In this document: positions 38,601-47,756 of the stretch, one piece after another | Position numbering within the stretch: position 1 is the stretch's first letter | Layout of the letters: each line of letters opens with the position of its first letter | Assembly: GCA_020252645.1 (NCBI GenBank) | Contig: JADCCN010000004.1 | Span: 62,001 to 126,000, forward strand | Length of the DNA stretch: 64,000 bases | Direction of reading: 5' to 3' | From: Methylobacterium sp. | GTDB taxonomy: Bacteria; Pseudomonadota; Alphaproteobacteria; Rhizobiales; Beijerinckiaceae | Position numbers and translations under genes: made by a program | Notes under the pieces: model-generated | What the model was told of the DNA's origin: nothing | Seen by the model: only the letters and a program-made list of their open reading frames with translations | Databases searched by the model: none

Positions 38601-39099
38601 GCGCGAGGGCATCTTCATCCATCGCCTGCTCCAGTTCCTGCCGCGTTTTTCGCAGAACGAGCGGCGATCGCTGGCGCTTGATCTGCTGCGGCAGGAATTT
38701 GGCGATGGTGCCAGGGATCGCGAGGCCAAGCTGGTGGATGAGGTGCTCTCGCTCTTTGCGCACCCGGAATTCGCGCCCTTCCTCACGCCGGATTGGCGTG
38801 CCGAGGTCGCGCTGGCCGGCCATGTTCGCCTGCCTTCCGGCGAAAGGCGATTCGTGCCTGCGCGGCTCGATCGCCTGCGCTGGCGGGATGGCAGGATCGA
38901 GCTTCTGGATTTCAAGACCGGCTTTCGCCCGCCGGGTGGCCCCGATGCGAGGGTTCTCATGCAGATGGCGCTCTACCGCGCCTTGCTGGCCGATCTGTTA
39001 GGTGTCACCGAAGTGCGCTGCCATCTCGGCTGGCCCCGCCTGCGGCATGTCGAGATGCTTGCCGATGCGCAACTTGACGCGGCCATCACCAGCCTGTGA
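35626..39099 (+). CDS. addA: Double-strand break repair helicase-nuclease AddA
   Basis: A UvrD-like helicase with nuclease domain, 1157 aa. Motif I is [11 protein letters not shown], motif Ia [11 protein letters not shown], motif [11 protein letters not shown], motif [16 protein letters not shown], and motif V includes [12 protein letters not shown]. The C-terminal nuclease core ends in LLDFKTG. I chose GTG 35626 because it overlaps the addB stop (GTGA) with GGAG 8 bp upstream; ATG 35584 would overlap addB by 46 bp. Both subunits carry nuclease motifs, as in other AddAB enzymes. Confidence 0.93.
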   Translation: MIERAVISEELKRRRWLAIQPKESAWVAANAGAGKTSLLRDRVLRLLLEGVPPDRILCLTFTKAAAAEMQGRIFDTLSFWVSASEPALRESIGELLGADASPAQHRACEARARQLFAEAVETPGGLKIQTIHAFAERLLHLLPVESGVPVHFTVLDDAEHASLCEEARRQVVLEATRKPRSRLAQSFVTLTDVLTTQTFGPAAEAGMRAWRKLSRAGELAPPESLDVELERVLGCSVDLDERMLEERLLDSLPPSGEAQAFASLMRTSSRAVKTTAAAAARLEAYGRAKGAAAVQAALDFGLTDKGKLRAELVPKSTVSQFPGLDCFVARWAEVVGTFMANRRSLRTARQSRALGDFSRAMLAAYEALKAERRALDFDDLIDRLRRLLLSGHASWVMLKLDAAIEHILVDEAQDTSSAMWDIVGQLADDFFSGEGQVNRPRSLFVVGDQKQSIFSFQGAEPRIFEERRVEFARRIIARPNLVADPVQLNVSFRSAEEVLEAVDAVFADPQRRLGLTSTGVAETHHAAFPLRPGLVECWALEAKSDSEPSHPEQRLAERIARRIAGWLRDGETSHVTGKPIRPGDILILVRTRGSFFSHLMRALSAAGVPVAGADRIKIQSEIGVRDLLAIAQAALLPLDDLTLATVLKTPLFGLDEPALERLCRAREGSLRAEITRRAGEDVALARIDSALSRCEARALDMSPHDFFARLLLEECPAGAGLSGRMALMKRLGADVADALDAFLTDALAFEERHPASLALFLAAQEARSHEIKRDPEAGGDQVRIMTVHGAKGLEAPIVFLTEAGITPADGKDTNIREEQGSSGRFFLWTARKEDEAEPLALERQARRARQYEEYRRLLYVGLTRARERLYVTGHLATNANARAVEVPPKDRPVEEWPWHALVAAGLSERQGLVQRITAEDGTTTALRWPPRARDQHPEHPAEKPPQQAWPAPDWVLERLASETRPALAVPSHVIAAAREPDRDRPDQRADARREGIFIHRLLQFLPRFSQNERRSLALDLLRQEFGDGARDREAKLVDEVLSLFAHPEFAPFLTPDWRAEVALAGHVRLPSGERRFVPARLDRLRWRDGRIELLDFKTGFRPPGGPDARVLMQMALYRALLADLLGVTEVRCHLGWPRLRHVEMLADAQLDAAITSL

Positions 39100-39188
39100 G
39101 CGGGGCTGCACTTGCCTTGATTCCGGCGCTCTCGGTCACTAGGTTTTCGATCGGCTTTTCCAACTCACCCAAGTCAGGAACCAGATCC

Positions 39189-39515
39189 ATGGGCACGAAC
39201 ACCCACGCCGTCACCGACAAGAGCTTCGCGACGGATGTCCTCAACTCGGCCGAGCCGGTCGTGGTCGATTTCTGGGCGCCGTGGTGCGGCCCCTGCCGCA
39301 TGATCGCCCCGGCGCTCGAGGAGATCGCGATGGAGATGGCGGGCAAGGTCAAGATCGCGAAGGTCAATGTCGACGAGAACCAGGATGTCGCCGCGCAATA
39401 TGGCATCCGCTCCATCCCGACGCTGATGCTCTTCAAGGGCGGCAAGCTTGCGGCCACCAAGGTGGGCGCGGGTTCCAAGGGCGATCTCGTCAAGTGGATT
39501 CAGACCTCGGCCTGA
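39189..39515 (+). CDS. trxA: Thioredoxin 1
   Basis: A 108-aa thioredoxin with the active site [10 protein letters not shown] and the cis-proline loop [20 protein letters not shown] lies upstream of ATG 39189. It reduces cytoplasmic disulfides and supplies ribonucleotide reductase and other enzymes. It follows addA by 89 bp and is closed by a clear terminator. Confidence 0.97.
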   Translation: MGTNTHAVTDKSFATDVLNSAEPVVVDFWAPWCGPCRMIAPALEEIAMEMAGKVKIAKVNVDENQDVAAQYGIRSIPTLMLFKGGKLAATKVGAGSKGDLVKWIQTSA

Positions 39516-39540
39516 ACTCTCTTTCCCCGGCGGATTTCAC

Positions 39541-39567
39541 GGCCCGCGGCTCAGATGCGGGCCTTTT
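39541..39567 (+). terminator. Rho-independent terminator of trxA
   Basis: GGCCCGC (39541-39547) pairs with GCGGGCC (39557-39563) and is followed by TTTT. It ends exactly where the convergent folC stops. Confidence 0.85.
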
Positions 39568-40868
39568 CATCTGGGCAGGGAGCCATCCGCCGCAAGCACC
39601 TCGCCCGCGAGATAGAGCGAGCCGCCGATGACGACGCGCGGCGGCGTGGCCCAATCCCGCGCGCAGAGGAAGCGCAAGGTCTCCTCCACCGTGCCGGCCG
39701 AAGCGGCGGGCAGGCCCTGCGCGCGGGCCTCTGCCATCAGTTCCGCCGCCGGGCGGGCACCCTCCTGATCGAAGCGGGCCGCGTAGAATTCCTGCACCAG
39801 CCCCGCGAAGGGCGGCAGCAATTCCTTCGGGTTCTTCCGCGCCATCGTCGCCATGATCAGGATCAGCGGCCGCGGGCTTTTCTCCTCCAGCGCGGCGAGC
39901 ATTTCGGCGAGCGCGCTTGCGCCGTCGGCATTATGCGCGCCGTCGAGCCAGAGCTCGCTGCCAGGCGGTGCGAGCCTTGTCAGCGCGCCGGTGAGGCGCT
40001 GGAAACGCGCGGGCCATTCGACATTCTGCAAACCGGTTTCAATGGCCGGAACCGGGATGCTCTCGCCCAGAAAACGCCGCAGGGCGGCAATCGCAGTGGC
40101 GGCATTGCCATGCTGGTGGCGGCCCAGAAGGCGCGGCAGCGGCAGATCGAGCAGCGCATCCCGATCCTGATAGACGAGCCGGCCATTCTCCTCGAAGGCC
40201 TGGAAATCCTGCCCGCCAACGAATGCCTCCACGCGCAGCTTCTCCGCCACCTCCAGACAGACCTTCACCGCGCGCTCATCCTGCTGGGCGATGACCAGCG
40301 GGCTGCCCCGCTTGATGATGCCGGCCTTCTCGAAGGCGATCTTCTCCACCGTGTCGCCGAGGAATTCGCGGTGATCCATGGAGATCGGCGTGATGACGCT
40401 CACCGCCGGCCTGGGGACGACATTGGTGGAATCGAAGCGTCCGCCGAGGCCCACTTCCAGCAGCACGGCATCGGCCGGCACGCGCGCGAAAAGATCGAAG
40501 GCCACAGCGGTCGTGATCTCGAAGAAGGTGATGGGCTCGCCCGCATTCGCAGCTTCCACGCGCTCGAACGCACCCACCAGTTCCGCCTCGCTCACCAGCG
40601 TGCCGGCGAGGCGGATGCGCTCATGGAAGCGCACGAGATGCGGGGATGTATAGACGTGCACGCGCTTGCCCGCCGCCTCCAGCATGGCGCGCAGGAAGGC
40701 GATGGTGGAGCCCTTGCCGTTGGTGCCCGCGACATGGAACACCGGCGGCAGGCGCGCCTCGGGGTTGCCGAGTTTCGCGAGCAGCCGCTCGGTGCGCCCG
40801 AGGCTGAGATCGATCAGCTTCGGATGCAGGGCGAGAAAGCGTTCGAGATAGGCTTCCGATATGCGCAT
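39567..40868 (-). CDS. folC: Dihydrofolate synthase / folylpolyglutamate synthase
   Basis: A 433-aa Mur-ligase-like enzyme that adds glutamate to dihydropteroate and folates. The ATP loop FHVAGTNGKGSTIAFL, the segment YTSPHLVRFHERIRL and ALLEVGLGGRFDSTN are diagnostic. The start at ATG 40868 has GAGGG upstream and gives the usual length; a longer frame up to 40964 lacks support. It follows accD in the same direction, the usual accD-folC pair of proteobacteria. Confidence 0.94.
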   Translation of the reverse strand: MRISEAYLERFLALHPKLIDLSLGRTERLLAKLGNPEARLPPVFHVAGTNGKGSTIAFLRAMLEAAGKRVHVYTSPHLVRFHERIRLAGTLVSEAELVGAFERVEAANAGEPITFFEITTAVAFDLFARVPADAVLLEVGLGGRFDSTNVVPRPAVSVITPISMDHREFLGDTVEKIAFEKAGIIKRGSPLVIAQQDERAVKVCLEVAEKLRVEAFVGGQDFQAFEENGRLVYQDRDALLDLPLPRLLGRHQHGNAATAIAALRRFLGESIPVPAIETGLQNVEWPARFQRLTGALTRLAPPGSELWLDGAHNADGASALAEMLAALEEKSPRPLILIMATMARKNPKELLPPFAGLVQEFYAARFDQEGARPAAELMAEARAQGLPAASAGTVEETLRFLCARDWATPPRVVIGGSLYLAGEVLAADGSLPR

Positions 40869-40983
40869 CAGGCCCTCGAAAACCGGGTAGGAAGCATTTT
40901 CAAGCGAAGCATGTCCCTGCGAAGGCGGGGATGGGAACCGGTTCGCGGCAAGAAAATGCGACAAACGAAAAAAGTCCTGGGAA

Positions 40984-41838
40984 TCACGCCGCTTCGCGCT
41001 TCATCAGCAGGCGGCAAAGTCGCGATATGGTGGGGCGGATTTCCTTGCGATGAAGCACCATATCCACCATGCCGTGGTCGCGCAGATATTCCGCGCGCTG
41101 GAAGCCCTCGGGCAGCTTCTCGCGGATGGTCTGCTCGATCACGCGCGCGCCGGCAAAGCCGATCAGCGCGCCGGGCTCCGCGATATGCACATCACCGAGC
41201 ATGGCGTAGGAAGCGGTCACGCCGCCGGTCGTGGGGTTCGTGAGCACCACGAAATAAGGCAGCCCCGCGTTTCGCAGCCGGCGCAGAGCCACGGTGGTGC
41301 GCGGCAATTGCATCAGCGAGAGAATGCCCTCCTGCATGCGTGCGCCGCCGGAAGCCACGAACAGCACCAGAGGCGTCGCGCGCGCCAAGGCGGTTTCGAA
41401 CGCGAGAATGATGCCCTCGCCGGCCGCCATGCCGAGTGAACCGCCCATGAAGGCGAAATCCTGCGCGGCGATGGTTATCGGCAGGTGATCGAGCGTGCCG
41501 GTGGCGACGGTCACGGAATCCTGCAGGGAGGTCTTCGCCTTCGCATCCTTCAGGCGATCGGTGTAGCGCTTCTCATCCTTGAATTTCAGCGGATCGAGCG
41601 GAACCTCGGGCAGCGGCACAATGTCGTAAACGCCGCCATCGAACATATGCGCGAGCCGCTCCTTCGTGCCCATGCGCAGGTGATGTTCGGAGCCGGGGAT
41701 CACCATCAGGTTGTCCTCGACCTCCTTGTGGAAGACGAGCTGGCCCGATTCCGGGCACTTGATCCAGAGGTTCTCCGGGCCCTCGCGCCGCAGCAGCGAG
41801 CGGATTTTCGGGCGGACGAGGTTGGTGATCCAGTTCAT
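40984..41838 (-). CDS. accD: Acetyl-CoA carboxylase carboxyltransferase beta subunit
   Basis: A 284-aa carboxyltransferase subunit that works with AccA to make malonyl-CoA. The crotonase-type core has [21 protein letters not shown] and [16 protein letters not shown]. The N-terminal zinc ribbon is degenerate: [18 protein letters not shown] keeps only one of the four cysteines found in E. coli AccD. I believe this loss is common in alphaproteobacteria. AAAGGG precedes ATG 41838. It lies between trpA and folC, a standard order. Confidence 0.95.
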   Translation of the reverse strand: MNWITNLVRPKIRSLLRREGPENLWIKCPESGQLVFHKEVEDNLMVIPGSEHHLRMGTKERLAHMFDGGVYDIVPLPEVPLDPLKFKDEKRYTDRLKDAKAKTSLQDSVTVATGTLDHLPITIAAQDFAFMGGSLGMAAGEGIILAFETALARATPLVLFVASGGARMQEGILSLMQLPRTTVALRRLRNAGLPYFVVLTNPTTGGVTASYAMLGDVHIAEPGALIGFAGARVIEQTIREKLPEGFQRAEYLRDHGMVDMVLHRKEIRPTISRLCRLLMKREAA

Positions 41839-41848
41839 GGGAAACCCT

Positions 41849-42688
41849 TTATTCCGCCGCCCGCCTGGCGACCGCATGCACCGCGCGCGAGAGGCTCGAC
41901 ACCAGATCCGTGACGGCCGAAACCGTCTTTTCCGTGGCCTTGCCTTCGGCATCGAGCGAGGTGCGGATGGCTTCCACCAGCGCCGAGCCCACGACCACGC
42001 CATCAGCACCCTGTGCGATGGCGGAAGCATGTTCCGGCGCCTTCACGCCGAAACCCACCGCGACCGGCAAATTCGTATGCCGCTTGATGCGCGCCACCGC
42101 GCCCGCAACGCGCGAGAAATCCGGCGTCGCCGTGCCGGTGATTCCGGTGATCGAGACGTAATAGACAAAGCCCGAGGTGTTCGCGAGCACGGCTGGCAGG
42201 CGCTTGTCATCGGTTGTCGGCGTGGCAAGGCGGATGAAGTTCAACCCCGCCTTGATCGCCGGCAGGCAGAGTTCGGCATCCTCCTCGGGCGGCAAATCCA
42301 CCACGATCAGCCCATCGACGCCGGCTTCCTTCGCGTCGGCCAGGAATTTCTCGACGCCATGGACATAGATCGGGTTGTAATAGCCCATCAGCACGATGGG
42401 CGTATCAGCATTGCCGGCGCGGAAATCGCGCACCATTGCAAGCGTGCCAGCCAGAGACATGCCCGATCTCAGCGCGCGCATCGACGACCACTGGATCGCC
42501 GGGCCATCCGCCATCGGGTCGGAGAAGGGCATGCCGAGTTCGATCACATCGGCACCCGCCGCCGGGAGCGCCTTCAGGATCGCGAGGCCGGTCGCGGGGT
42601 CGGGGTCGCCGGCCGTGATGAAGGTCACGAGCGAGGCGCGGCCCTTGGCGGCGTTGCTGGCGAAACGGGCGGGGATGCGGGAGGTCAT
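41849..42688 (-). CDS. trpA: Tryptophan synthase alpha subunit
   Basis: A 279-aa TIM-barrel enzyme that splits indole-3-glycerol phosphate. The start carries [11 protein letters not shown], the catalytic Glu and Asp regions are [16 protein letters not shown] and [14 protein letters not shown], and [11 protein letters not shown] and VVGSALVE bind phosphate. The ATG overlaps the stop of the inserted ATPase gene (ATGA), so its translation is coupled to that gene and not directly to trpB. Confidence 0.96.
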   Translation of the reverse strand: MTSRIPARFASNAAKGRASLVTFITAGDPDPATGLAILKALPAAGADVIELGMPFSDPMADGPAIQWSSMRALRSGMSLAGTLAMVRDFRAGNADTPIVLMGYYNPIYVHGVEKFLADAKEAGVDGLIVVDLPPEEDAELCLPAIKAGLNFIRLATPTTDDKRLPAVLANTSGFVYYVSITGITGTATPDFSRVAGAVARIKRHTNLPVAVGFGVKAPEHASAIAQGADGVVVGSALVEAIRTSLDAEGKATEKTVSAVTDLVSSLSRAVHAVARRAAE

Positions 42689-43911
42689 GAATGTGGCTCC
42701 AGAGAAGGGGAGCGGGAACGCCGCTTCGGGATATGACGTTCAAAGACAGGCATTTGCCGCCGCATGAAGGCATCGAAAAGGGGAACGGTAAAAGCCGTTT
42801 CACCGTGGCGCTGGGTCCAGACCATGCCCTTATCGATCAATTGCTTGCGAACTGGCGCGACGGTCGTCGCCTCCACTTCGAGGATAGCCGCGATATCGCC
42901 GGTCTTGAAGGGGCCCTTCCCGAGTTCCGCCATGGCGCGAAGATATTTCTGTTGAAGCGCGGTCAGCCGATCGAACCGCACGCGGAAGAAATTCGCATCA
43001 AGATGGCGGATGATGGCGGCTTGTGTCGCTTCCACATCTGCCGCGCTGATCGGCGTTACTTCAGCATAATTCCAGACGTGAAAGCCCCATTCCTGAATAA
43101 AATAAGGGTAACGCTCGGTGATCGCAAGGATGGAATCGGCGGCATCTTCCCCATATTCCACACCCGCCCGCCGGGCTGGGGCGACCAGGGCCCGACGGGC
43201 GGCTTCGGGATCAAGTGGGCCGATTTCCGGATAATCAAACAGCCGTTCCGCATAGGATTTCGCGTTCCCGGCCAGAGCCGCGATCTGCGGCAGACCGGCG
43301 CCGACGAAGAAGAGCGGGAGCCCCATCTGCGCAGCCTGATGACATGCAACAATGATGGCAGAAAGCTCGGATGGCGAAAGGTATTGAACCTCGTCGATGA
43401 AGAGGGCTACAGCCGTATTCGCCTCCTTGGCCACACGGGCGACCGAGAGGAGCAAAACCGGCACATCCTGCTCGATATCGCCCGTATCGCCCTCACCCGG
43501 GGTCAATTCGATACCGAAATCGACATCCCCCACCGATATCTTGAAGGCTTTGACGAAGTTGCGCAGGATGCCGAAGCTGCGTTTCAGCGCGGCCTTCGTC
43601 GCCAGCAAAAGATCGAGACCATGGAGGATACGCCGGATCTCCGGCACCATGAGCCGGGCCAATTGCCCGCCTTCCGGAGCCTCAATCTTGATGGCCTGGA
43701 AGCGCAGATCGACCGCGATCGTGTGCAGGCGATTGAGGAGAACCGTTTTGCCGACCCCGCGCAAACCCAGCAACATCAGGCTCTTGGTGGGCTTGCCATC
43801 CCGGATGCGCTGGAGATCGATCTGCGCATCGCGTAACAGCACGTCGCGCCCCGCCAATTCTGGAGGCTGATAGCCCGCGCCGGGCGCATAAGGATTTTGC
43901 GTTCTGTCCAT
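42685..43911 (-). CDS. Stand-alone AAA ATPase with C-terminal winged helix, inserted between trpB and trpA
   Basis: A 408-aa AAA/Orc1-like ATPase of unknown role. The N-terminus [18 protein letters not shown] is a recurring mark of a widespread stand-alone family. It has Walker A GLRGVGKT (49-56), Walker [12 protein letters not shown] (169-179), an Arg-rich lid and a C-terminal winged helix-like part (about 318-385: [40 protein letters not shown]). It has no membrane segment or nuclease motif. Its own promoter lies in a perfect 17-bp inverted repeat, and the predicted transcript begins at or near its ATG. GC is lower than in its neighbours. Insertion into a trp operon points to horizontal acquisition. 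Confidence 0.85.
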   Translation of the reverse strand: MDRTQNPYAPGAGYQPPELAGRDVLLRDAQIDLQRIRDGKPTKSLMLLGLRGVGKTVLLNRLHTIAVDLRFQAIKIEAPEGGQLARLMVPEIRRILHGLDLLLATKAALKRSFGILRNFVKAFKISVGDVDFGIELTPGEGDTGDIEQDVPVLLLSVARVAKEANTAVALFIDEVQYLSPSELSAIIVACHQAAQMGLPLFFVGAGLPQIAALAGNAKSYAERLFDYPEIGPLDPEAARRALVAPARRAGVEYGEDAADSILAITERYPYFIQEWGFHVWNYAEVTPISAADVEATQAAIIRHLDANFFRVRFDRLTALQQKYLRAMAELGKGPFKTGDIAAILEVEATTVAPVRKQLIDKGMVWTQRHGETAFTVPLFDAFMRRQMPVFERHIPKRRSRSPSLEPHS

Positions 43912-43917
43912 CAGCAA

Positions 43918-43965
43918 AATTTAATTTATCAAATTTATCATGTCAATCGATAAATTTGATAAATT
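43918..43965 (-). promoter_or_regulatory. Promoter with perfect 17-bp inverted-repeat operator for the AAA ATPase gene
   Basis: Arms 43923-43939 and 43949-43965 are exact reverse complements (AATTTATCAAATTTATC on the + strand), spaced by 9 bp. Each arm is itself a doubled ATTTATC. On the - strand TTGACA (43946-43941) sits in the spacer and TAAATT (43923-43918) overlaps the arm 17 bp further. The start point predicted from this is about 43911, the A of the ATG, so the mRNA may be leaderless. Confidence 0.7.
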
Positions 43966-43967
43966 GA

Positions 43968-45218
43968 TTATCCCATCCCCCCGAGATGCTCGGCGACGGT
44001 GAAGATATCCTTGTCGCCGCGGCCGCAGAGATTCATCACCATCAAATGGTCCTTCGGCAGCTTCGGCGCGAGTTCCATCACCTTCGCGAGGGCATGGGCC
44101 GGCTCCAGAGCCGGGATGATGCCCTCGAGCTTCGAGCACAACTGAAAAGCCGCAAGCGCCTCGTCATCCGTGGCGGAGAGATATTGCACGCGGCCGATGT
44201 CGTGCAGATAGGAATGCTCCGGCCCGATGCCGGGATAATCGAGCCCGGCGGAAATCGAATGCGCGTCCTTGATCTGCCCGTCCTCGTCCATCAGCAGATA
44301 GGTGCGGTTGCCGTGCAGCACGCCCGGCCGCCCGCCCGTGAGCGAAGCCGCATGCAGGCCGGATGAGAGGCCGTGGCCCGCTGCTTCCACGCCAAAGATT
44401 TCCACGGAAGGATCATCGAGGAAGGGGTGGAACAGGCCGATGGCGTTCGAGCCACCGCCAATCGCCGCGATGAGGCTATCCGGGAGACGGCCTTCGGCTT
44501 CCATCATCTGGGTCTTCGTCTCGTTGCCGATCACGCACTGGAAATCGCGCACCATCATCGGGTAGGGGTGCGGGCCGGCCGCCGTGCCGATGCAGTAGAA
44601 GGTGTTCCCGACATTCGTCACCCAGTCGCGGAGCGCGTCGTTCATCGCGTCTTTCAGCGTTTTCGAGCCGGATTGCACGGGGATCACCTCGGCGCCGAGC
44701 ATCTTCATGCGGAAGACATTGGGCTTCTGCCGCTCGACATCCACCGCGCCCATATAGACCACGCATTCGAGGCCGTAGCGCGCGCAGAGCGTCGCCGTGG
44801 CCACGCCATGCTGGCCGGCACCCGTCTCGGCGATGATGCGCTTCTTGCCCATGCGACGCGCGAGCAGAATCTGCCCCAGCACGTTGTTCACCTTATGCGC
44901 GCCGGTATGGTTGAGTTCGTCGCGCTTGAAGTAGATTTTCGCGCCACCTGCCAGGCCGGCGGCCGCAGAAACCTCGCGAAGATGCTCGGTCATGCGCTCG
45001 GCGAAATAGAGCGGGGAAGGCCTTCCCACATAATGGGTCAGCATGTGCTTCATTTCAGCGGCGAAGGCGGGGTCGTTCTTTGCGTCCTCATAGGCCTTCT
45101 GCAAATCGAGGATCAGCGGCATCAGCGTTTCCGCCACGAAGCGGCCGCCGAACAGGCCGAAGCGGCCATTCTCGTCCGGGCCGGAGCGGAAGGAATTCGG
45201 CCGTTCCTGTAGGGTCAT
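43968..45218 (-). CDS. trpB: Tryptophan synthase beta subunit
   Basis: A 416-aa PLP enzyme that joins indole and serine. The PLP lysine lies in [14 protein letters not shown], the phosphate loop in [15 protein letters not shown], and [12 protein letters not shown] near the C-terminus is characteristic. ATG 45218 has GGAG upstream. It ends 3 bp before the operator of the inserted ATPase gene. It is the chain partner of TrpA. Confidence 0.97.
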   Translation of the reverse strand: MTLQERPNSFRSGPDENGRFGLFGGRFVAETLMPLILDLQKAYEDAKNDPAFAAEMKHMLTHYVGRPSPLYFAERMTEHLREVSAAAGLAGGAKIYFKRDELNHTGAHKVNNVLGQILLARRMGKKRIIAETGAGQHGVATATLCARYGLECVVYMGAVDVERQKPNVFRMKMLGAEVIPVQSGSKTLKDAMNDALRDWVTNVGNTFYCIGTAAGPHPYPMMVRDFQCVIGNETKTQMMEAEGRLPDSLIAAIGGGSNAIGLFHPFLDDPSVEIFGVEAAGHGLSSGLHAASLTGGRPGVLHGNRTYLLMDEDGQIKDAHSISAGLDYPGIGPEHSYLHDIGRVQYLSATDDEALAAFQLCSKLEGIIPALEPAHALAKVMELAPKLPKDHLMVMNLCGRGDKDIFTVAEHLGGMG

Positions 45219-45231
45219 TCCCGAAGCTCCG

Positions 45232-45897
45232 TTACGTTTGATCCGCCTCGCGCGCGGCGGCGATAAAGGCCCTGATCTTGCCAAGGTCCTTTACGCCGGG
45301 CGCGCTCTCGACGCCAGAGGAGACATCGACGCCGAGAAGGTTCAACCCCATGCCCCGGATGGTGCGGATCGCCTCGCCGACATTCTCCGGCGTGAGCCCG
45401 CCCGAGACCATGAAAGGCAAATCGGGGGAAAGCGCGGAGAGGATCGACCAATCGAAGACCTTGCCATGCCCGCCGGGATAGGCGGCATCCTTCGGCGGTT
45501 TCGCATCGAGCAGGATGCGATCCGAAACCCGCGCATAGGCCGCAGCACCGGGCAGATCGGCCGCCTCCGCGACACCGACAGCCTTCATGACGGGGAGGCC
45601 GAAGACCGCGCGCACATCGCGCAGGCGCTCATAACGCTCATGTCCATGGAACTGCCAGAGATCGGGAGAAACCGCCGAATTGATTGCGGCGAGTTGATCG
45701 TCGCCGGGATCGACCACGAGGGCAGCGATCTTCGCGCGGCCTGCCGCAGCATCAGCCAATGCCGCCGCCAGCCTTGTCGTGATGAAGCGCGGGCTCTTGG
45801 GGTGGAACACGAAGCCGATCATGTCGGCGCCGGCCGTCAGTGCGGTTTCGATGCTCTCCACGGTCTTCAGCCCGCAGATCTTGACGAGCAGGCTCAC
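45232..45897 (-). CDS. trpF: Phosphoribosylanthranilate isomerase
   Basis: A 221-aa TIM barrel of tryptophan synthesis. The catalytic Cys is in VKICGLK near residue 8, the general acid Asp in LLDAKP near 131, and [10 protein letters not shown] and GVDVSSGVE are family marks. It uses a GTG start (45897) that overlaps the stop of the upstream gene (GTGA). trpB follows after 13 bp. Confidence 0.95.
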   Translation of the reverse strand: MSLLVKICGLKTVESIETALTAGADMIGFVFHPKSPRFITTRLAAALADAAAGRAKIAALVVDPGDDQLAAINSAVSPDLWQFHGHERYERLRDVRAVFGLPVMKAVGVAEAADLPGAAAYARVSDRILLDAKPPKDAAYPGGHGKVFDWSILSALSPDLPFMVSGGLTPENVGEAIRTIRGMGLNLLGVDVSSGVESAPGVKDLGKIRAFIAAAREADQT

Positions 45898-46844
45898 GGC
45901 AACACCTTCGCGGCCTTCGCCACGAGTGCCGCCGCCGCGAGGTCGAAGATCGCGCTGCCCGTGGATTTGTAGAAGGTGATGTCATCCGGCTTGCGGCTGA
46001 AAGTCACGCCCCCCCGCGCGAGATCGAACAAATCGGCCTCGATTTTCGTTTCGAAGATCACCCCGGCCTGGATGGGCTGAACGAAATCGCCGCCTTCCTT
46101 CAGCACGCTCGCACGCACATCGGCGAAGAGGCGGGCGCGGGTCACGGCTTCATCATCCGTCTCGCGCATGGAAGCCGAGAAGGCGCCGACGCAATCGAGA
46201 TGCGCGCCCGGCTTCAGCCAGGCGCCGCGCACCAGCGGGGTGGTGGAAAGCGTCGCGGTGGAGATGATGTCCGCCTGCCGCACTGCCGCTTCGAGATCGT
46301 CAGCGACCTCCACCGCGATGCCCTGCGCGGAAAGCGCGGCCGCGAGCGCCTCGGCATTGGCCCGCGTCTTGTTCCAGAGGATCGTGCGCGTGATGGGGCG
46401 CACCGCGCGATGCGCACGGATGAAGAAGGGCGCCAGCGCGCCGGCCCCCACCATCAGATGCACGCTCGCATCCGGCTTCGCGAGGAAGCGCGCGGCCAAG
46501 GCCGAGGCGGCTGCAGTTCTCCAGAGCGTGAGGCGCGTGCCGTCGATCACGGCGAGGGGTGCCCCGGTATCGCCATGCATCAGCACATAGGTGCCCATCA
46601 CCGAGGGCAGGCCGCGCAGGGAGTTTCCCGGAAAGACATTGACGATCTTCACGCCGAGGAAGCCGCCGACGTTCCTGTGCCAGGCCGGCATGATGAGATG
46701 CGTCGCATCGCCATCGGCGCGCGGCACCGCGTGGTGATGCCGCACGGGCAGGGTGATTTCAGCGCGCAGGGCATCCTCGATCGCCGCGATGAGATCGGGG
46801 AAATCGAGCGCCGCATCCACGCCCTCGCGATCGATGACGCGCAT
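45894..46844 (-). CDS. Ornithine cyclodeaminase / mu-crystallin family protein
   Basis: A 316-aa NAD(P)-binding protein of the OCD family. Visible marks are HLIMPAW and GVKIVNVFPGN in the substrate half, a nucleotide loop LMVGAGALAPFF and ISTATLSTTPLV. Family members are ornithine cyclodeaminases, alanine dehydrogenases or ketimine reductases; which one this is cannot be told here. It is coupled to trpF by a GTGA overlap, an unusual partner for the trp genes. Confidence 0.85.
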   Translation of the reverse strand: MRVIDREGVDAALDFPDLIAAIEDALRAEITLPVRHHHAVPRADGDATHLIMPAWHRNVGGFLGVKIVNVFPGNSLRGLPSVMGTYVLMHGDTGAPLAVIDGTRLTLWRTAAASALAARFLAKPDASVHLMVGAGALAPFFIRAHRAVRPITRTILWNKTRANAEALAAALSAQGIAVEVADDLEAAVRQADIISTATLSTTPLVRGAWLKPGAHLDCVGAFSASMRETDDEAVTRARLFADVRASVLKEGGDFVQPIQAGVIFETKIEADLFDLARGGVTFSRKPDDITFYKSTGSAIFDLAAAALVAKAAKVLP

Positions 46845-46853
46845 GGCCGAAGC

Positions 46854-47186
46854 TTACTTCTGGCTGAGGAGCGCCGGGGCTGTCACCGGCAGGGCCGCGC
46901 GCAGTTCGCTGCGTTCAGCCGAAAGCTTCTCGCATTCGCGCTTGTAACTGCGGGCCGCGCGGCGATGCTTGCCCTGCGCGAGCCAGGCGGCGGAATAACC
47001 CAGCACGATGCCGATACACAGCACGACGAAGGCAAGCACGAAGAGCGGCAGCGTGATGCTCGCGGCATCCGTCCCGCGCGAGAAAGGGTCGAACACGAAG
47101 GTCACGATCTGCCGGTTCGCCAGCGCGAGGAGCACGAGCACCAGCGCGATCGGCGCAAGCAGCAGGAGCTTCAGATAGCGCATCAT
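46854..47186 (-). CDS. LapA-domain membrane protein (DUF1049)
   Basis: A 110-aa protein with two membrane helices (LKLLLLAPIALVLVLLALAN and ITLPLFVLAFVVLCIGIVLGY) and a charged C-terminal coiled coil. The segment NRQIVTFVFDPFS between the helices is typical of the LapA domain. Its place after ihfB is common in alphaproteobacteria. LapA-type proteins take part in lipopolysaccharide homeostasis in enterobacteria; the role here is inferred. Confidence 0.85.
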   Translation of the reverse strand: MMRYLKLLLLAPIALVLVLLALANRQIVTFVFDPFSRGTDAASITLPLFVLAFVVLCIGIVLGYSAAWLAQGKHRRAARSYKRECEKLSAERSELRAALPVTAPALLSQK

Positions 47187-47205
47187 GCCAATGGGGCCCC
47201 CGGCT

Positions 47206-47523
47206 TCAGGCCTTTGCCTTCGCCTTGGCCTTGCCCTTCACGGGCTTCACGTTCAGCCGCTCGCGGATTTCCTTGCCGGCCTTGAAATAGGGCACGCGCT
47301 TCTCGTCAACGTCGACCTTCGCGCCGGTGCGGGGATTGCGGCCGAGGCGCGCATCGCGCTCCTTGGTCGAGAACGTGCCGAAACCGCGCAATTCCACGCG
47401 ATCGCCACGCGACAGCGCGGTGGTGATCTCATCCAGGATGGCGTTGACCAGAATTTCGATGTCGCGCTGGTAGAGATGCGGATTCATTTCCGCCATCTTC
47501 AGAACGAGTTCGGACTTGATCAT
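47206..47523 (-). CDS. ihfB: Integration host factor beta subunit
   Basis: A 105-aa DNA-bending protein of the HU/IHF family. It starts [12 protein letters not shown], carries [11 protein letters not shown] and the DNA-intercalating arm [11 protein letters not shown], and ends with a KAKAKAKA tail. GAGGCGGGGA precedes ATG 47523. With IhfA it binds specific sites in promoters and recombination sites. Confidence 0.95.
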   Translation of the reverse strand: MIKSELVLKMAEMNPHLYQRDIEILVNAILDEITTALSRGDRVELRGFGTFSTKERDARLGRNPRTGAKVDVDEKRVPYFKAGKEIRERLNVKPVKGKAKAKAKA

Positions 47524-47540
47524 GTTCCCCGCCTCACGTG

Positions 47541-47643
47541 AGAGCATTTTTTCGATCAAGCGGATACCGGTTGATCGAAAAAATGCGATAAATAACAAAA
47601 CTATAGAGCGGTCGATCTCATTCATTCAGATCGAATTTCGCTC
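47541..47643. repeat. Intergenic two-hairpin repeat, copy 9
   Basis: Nearly identical to copy 8: AGAGCATTTTTTCGATCAAG, GGATACCGG, TTGATCGAAAAAATGCG, AAATAACAAAACTATAGAGC, and the second stem ending AGATCGAATTTCGCTC. It lies between ihfB and the end of sppA. Confidence 0.9.
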
Positions 47644-47756
47644 CCGCCGGCTTCCGCCCGCCGCTCCAAAGCATGAATCCGACGATCATTTCAACAAGAA
47701 TAGACCGGAATTGACCTCGCCGAAAGGAAGAAACGCGCTTCGCCGGCACTGGTTTC

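Noticed and set aside
39100-39188. Promoter of trxA in the gap after addA
   Set aside because: TTGCCT is present, but no -10 box lies at a suitable distance. I do not claim a site there.
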